Assembly (NCBI RefSeq): GCF_000317145.1
Contig: NC_019697.1
Location: 4,910,886 to 4,974,885, forward strand
Direction: 5' to 3'
Origin: Chamaesiphon minutus PCC 6605
GTDB lineage: Bacteria; Cyanobacteriota; Cyanobacteriia; Cyanobacteriales; Chamaesiphonaceae
Length of the DNA stretch: 64,000 bases
How positions within the stretch are numbered: position 1 is the stretch's first letter; each line of letters opens with the position of its first letter. Both the position numbers and the translations under genes were made by a program. Under the pieces are notes generated by a model. The model worked only from the letters and a program-made list of their open reading frames with translations, did no database searches and was not told where the DNA came from. Positions 63,702 to 64,000 of the stretch are shown here, piece after piece.

Positions 63702-64000
63702 AAGTCTTCTAACGTATGACTTTGTCCAGTCGAAATCACAAAATCATCTGGCTGATCCTGCTGCAACATCAAATACATCGCTTCAACATATTCTGGTGCC
63801 CAGCCCCAATCTCTCTTCACTGCTAGATTTCCTAACTTCAGCGGCTCCATGTCGCCACCAGCAATCCGCCGTGCGGCGGCAATAATTTTTTGGGTTACAA
63901 ACCGCGTCGGACGTAAGGGCGACTCGTGATTGAATAAAATTCCCGAACAGGCAAACAACCCATACGCTTCGCGATAGTTGGCTACTTCCCAGAATGCTGC
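63524..64000 (-). CDS. gmd: GDP-mannose 4,6-dehydratase, C-terminal part (5' end outside window)
   Basis: The frame continues past the right edge: FWEVANYREAYGLFACSGIL (the catalytic/NADP-side segment), then FNHESPLRPTRFVTQKI, AAARRIAGG, KRDWGWAPEYVEAMYLMLQQ and a C-terminus ending DVVKMMV. This SDR enzyme makes GDP-4-keto-6-deoxymannose, the precursor of GDP-fucose, GDP-rhamnose or GDP-perosamine, so the polysaccharide probably contains a 6-deoxyhexose. The last ATG/TTG-like codon inside the window (63958) is not the real start. Confidence 0.9.
   Translation of the reverse strand, partial: AAFWEVANYREAYGLFACSGILFNHESPLRPTRFVTQKIIAAARRIAGGDMEPLKLGNLAVKRDWGWAPEYVEAMYLMLQQDQPDDFVISTGQSHTLEDFVAKAFAAVGLDWRSHVEIDRTLFRPTDLAGGLGDPSKAKNKLGWQARHQMPDVVKMMV

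Noticed and set aside
1-64000. tRNA, rRNA or prophage/defence islands
   Set aside because: I scanned for cloverleaf-like and rRNA-like stretches and for nuclease/restriction/phage genes and saw none; the only toxin-antitoxin pair is the ParDE type at 8253-8815.

Overview
The window looks like a chromosomal segment of a cyanobacterium. Evidence: very dense CGATCG/GCGATCGC (HIP1-like) sites, a CyanoP/PsbP-type photosystem II protein, a group-1 cyanobacterial sigma factor, a PEP-CTERM protein, several cyanobacteria-type conserved hypotheticals, and heptameric tandem repeats in many intergenic gaps. The style would fit a Chamaesiphon-like or other HIP1-rich unicellular or filamentous genus, but the genus is an inference.

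Left part (1-31 kb): mostly housekeeping genes. In order: the tail of a prepilin-like gene and two pilus-type surface proteins; a JAMM metalloprotease; a DUF948/YtxH pair; a WecA/MraY-type sugar-phosphate transferase; a Zur/FurB-like regulator; purS-purQ; a frameshifted small gene; a ParDE-type toxin-antitoxin pair; purH; NAD kinase; the principal sigma factor; a ClC-CBS-Usp fusion; murJ; an AI-2E family transporter; psbP; maf; lgt; a rhodanese; hrcA; and hisH. Mobile DNA in this part is well preserved. There is an IS4-type element (13809-15076) with a 9-bp target duplication. A second IS (24967-26391), also with a 9-bp duplication, splits a cyanobacterial gene whose lost 3' end can be read on the far side. 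There are also a TIR-only MITE, a 300-bp nested palindrome and several families of short repeats.

Right part (31-64 kb): a large surface-polysaccharide region, almost entirely on the minus strand. It holds about a dozen GT4 and GT2 glycosyltransferases, a GT47/exostosin-like enzyme, two hexapeptide acetyltransferases, two FkbM methyltransferases (one frameshifted), a class I methyltransferase, a Wzy/O-antigen-ligase-like membrane protein, a lipoprotein that may be a glycoside hydrolase, a Wzt-type ABC ATPase, and at the window edge the 3' part of GDP-mannose 4,6-dehydratase. The locus is visibly being remodelled. It contains a C-terminal glycosyltransferase remnant, an N-terminal glycosyltransferase stub beside two tandem paralogues, a second TIR-only MITE, and a duplicated gmd/wzt junction flanking a PEP-CTERM gene. 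A complete type-B-like succinate dehydrogenase operon (sdhC-sdhA-sdhB) is embedded in the cluster with very short gaps, which is unusual for a cyanobacterium.

No CRISPR array, rRNA or tRNA gene was recognised. No single clearly new defence or signalling system is evident. The most promising leads are the chimeric polysaccharide/sdh locus, the natural Glu-to-Gln change at the ClC gate, the uncharacterised lipoprotein and GT-D-like protein, and the IS-split gene.
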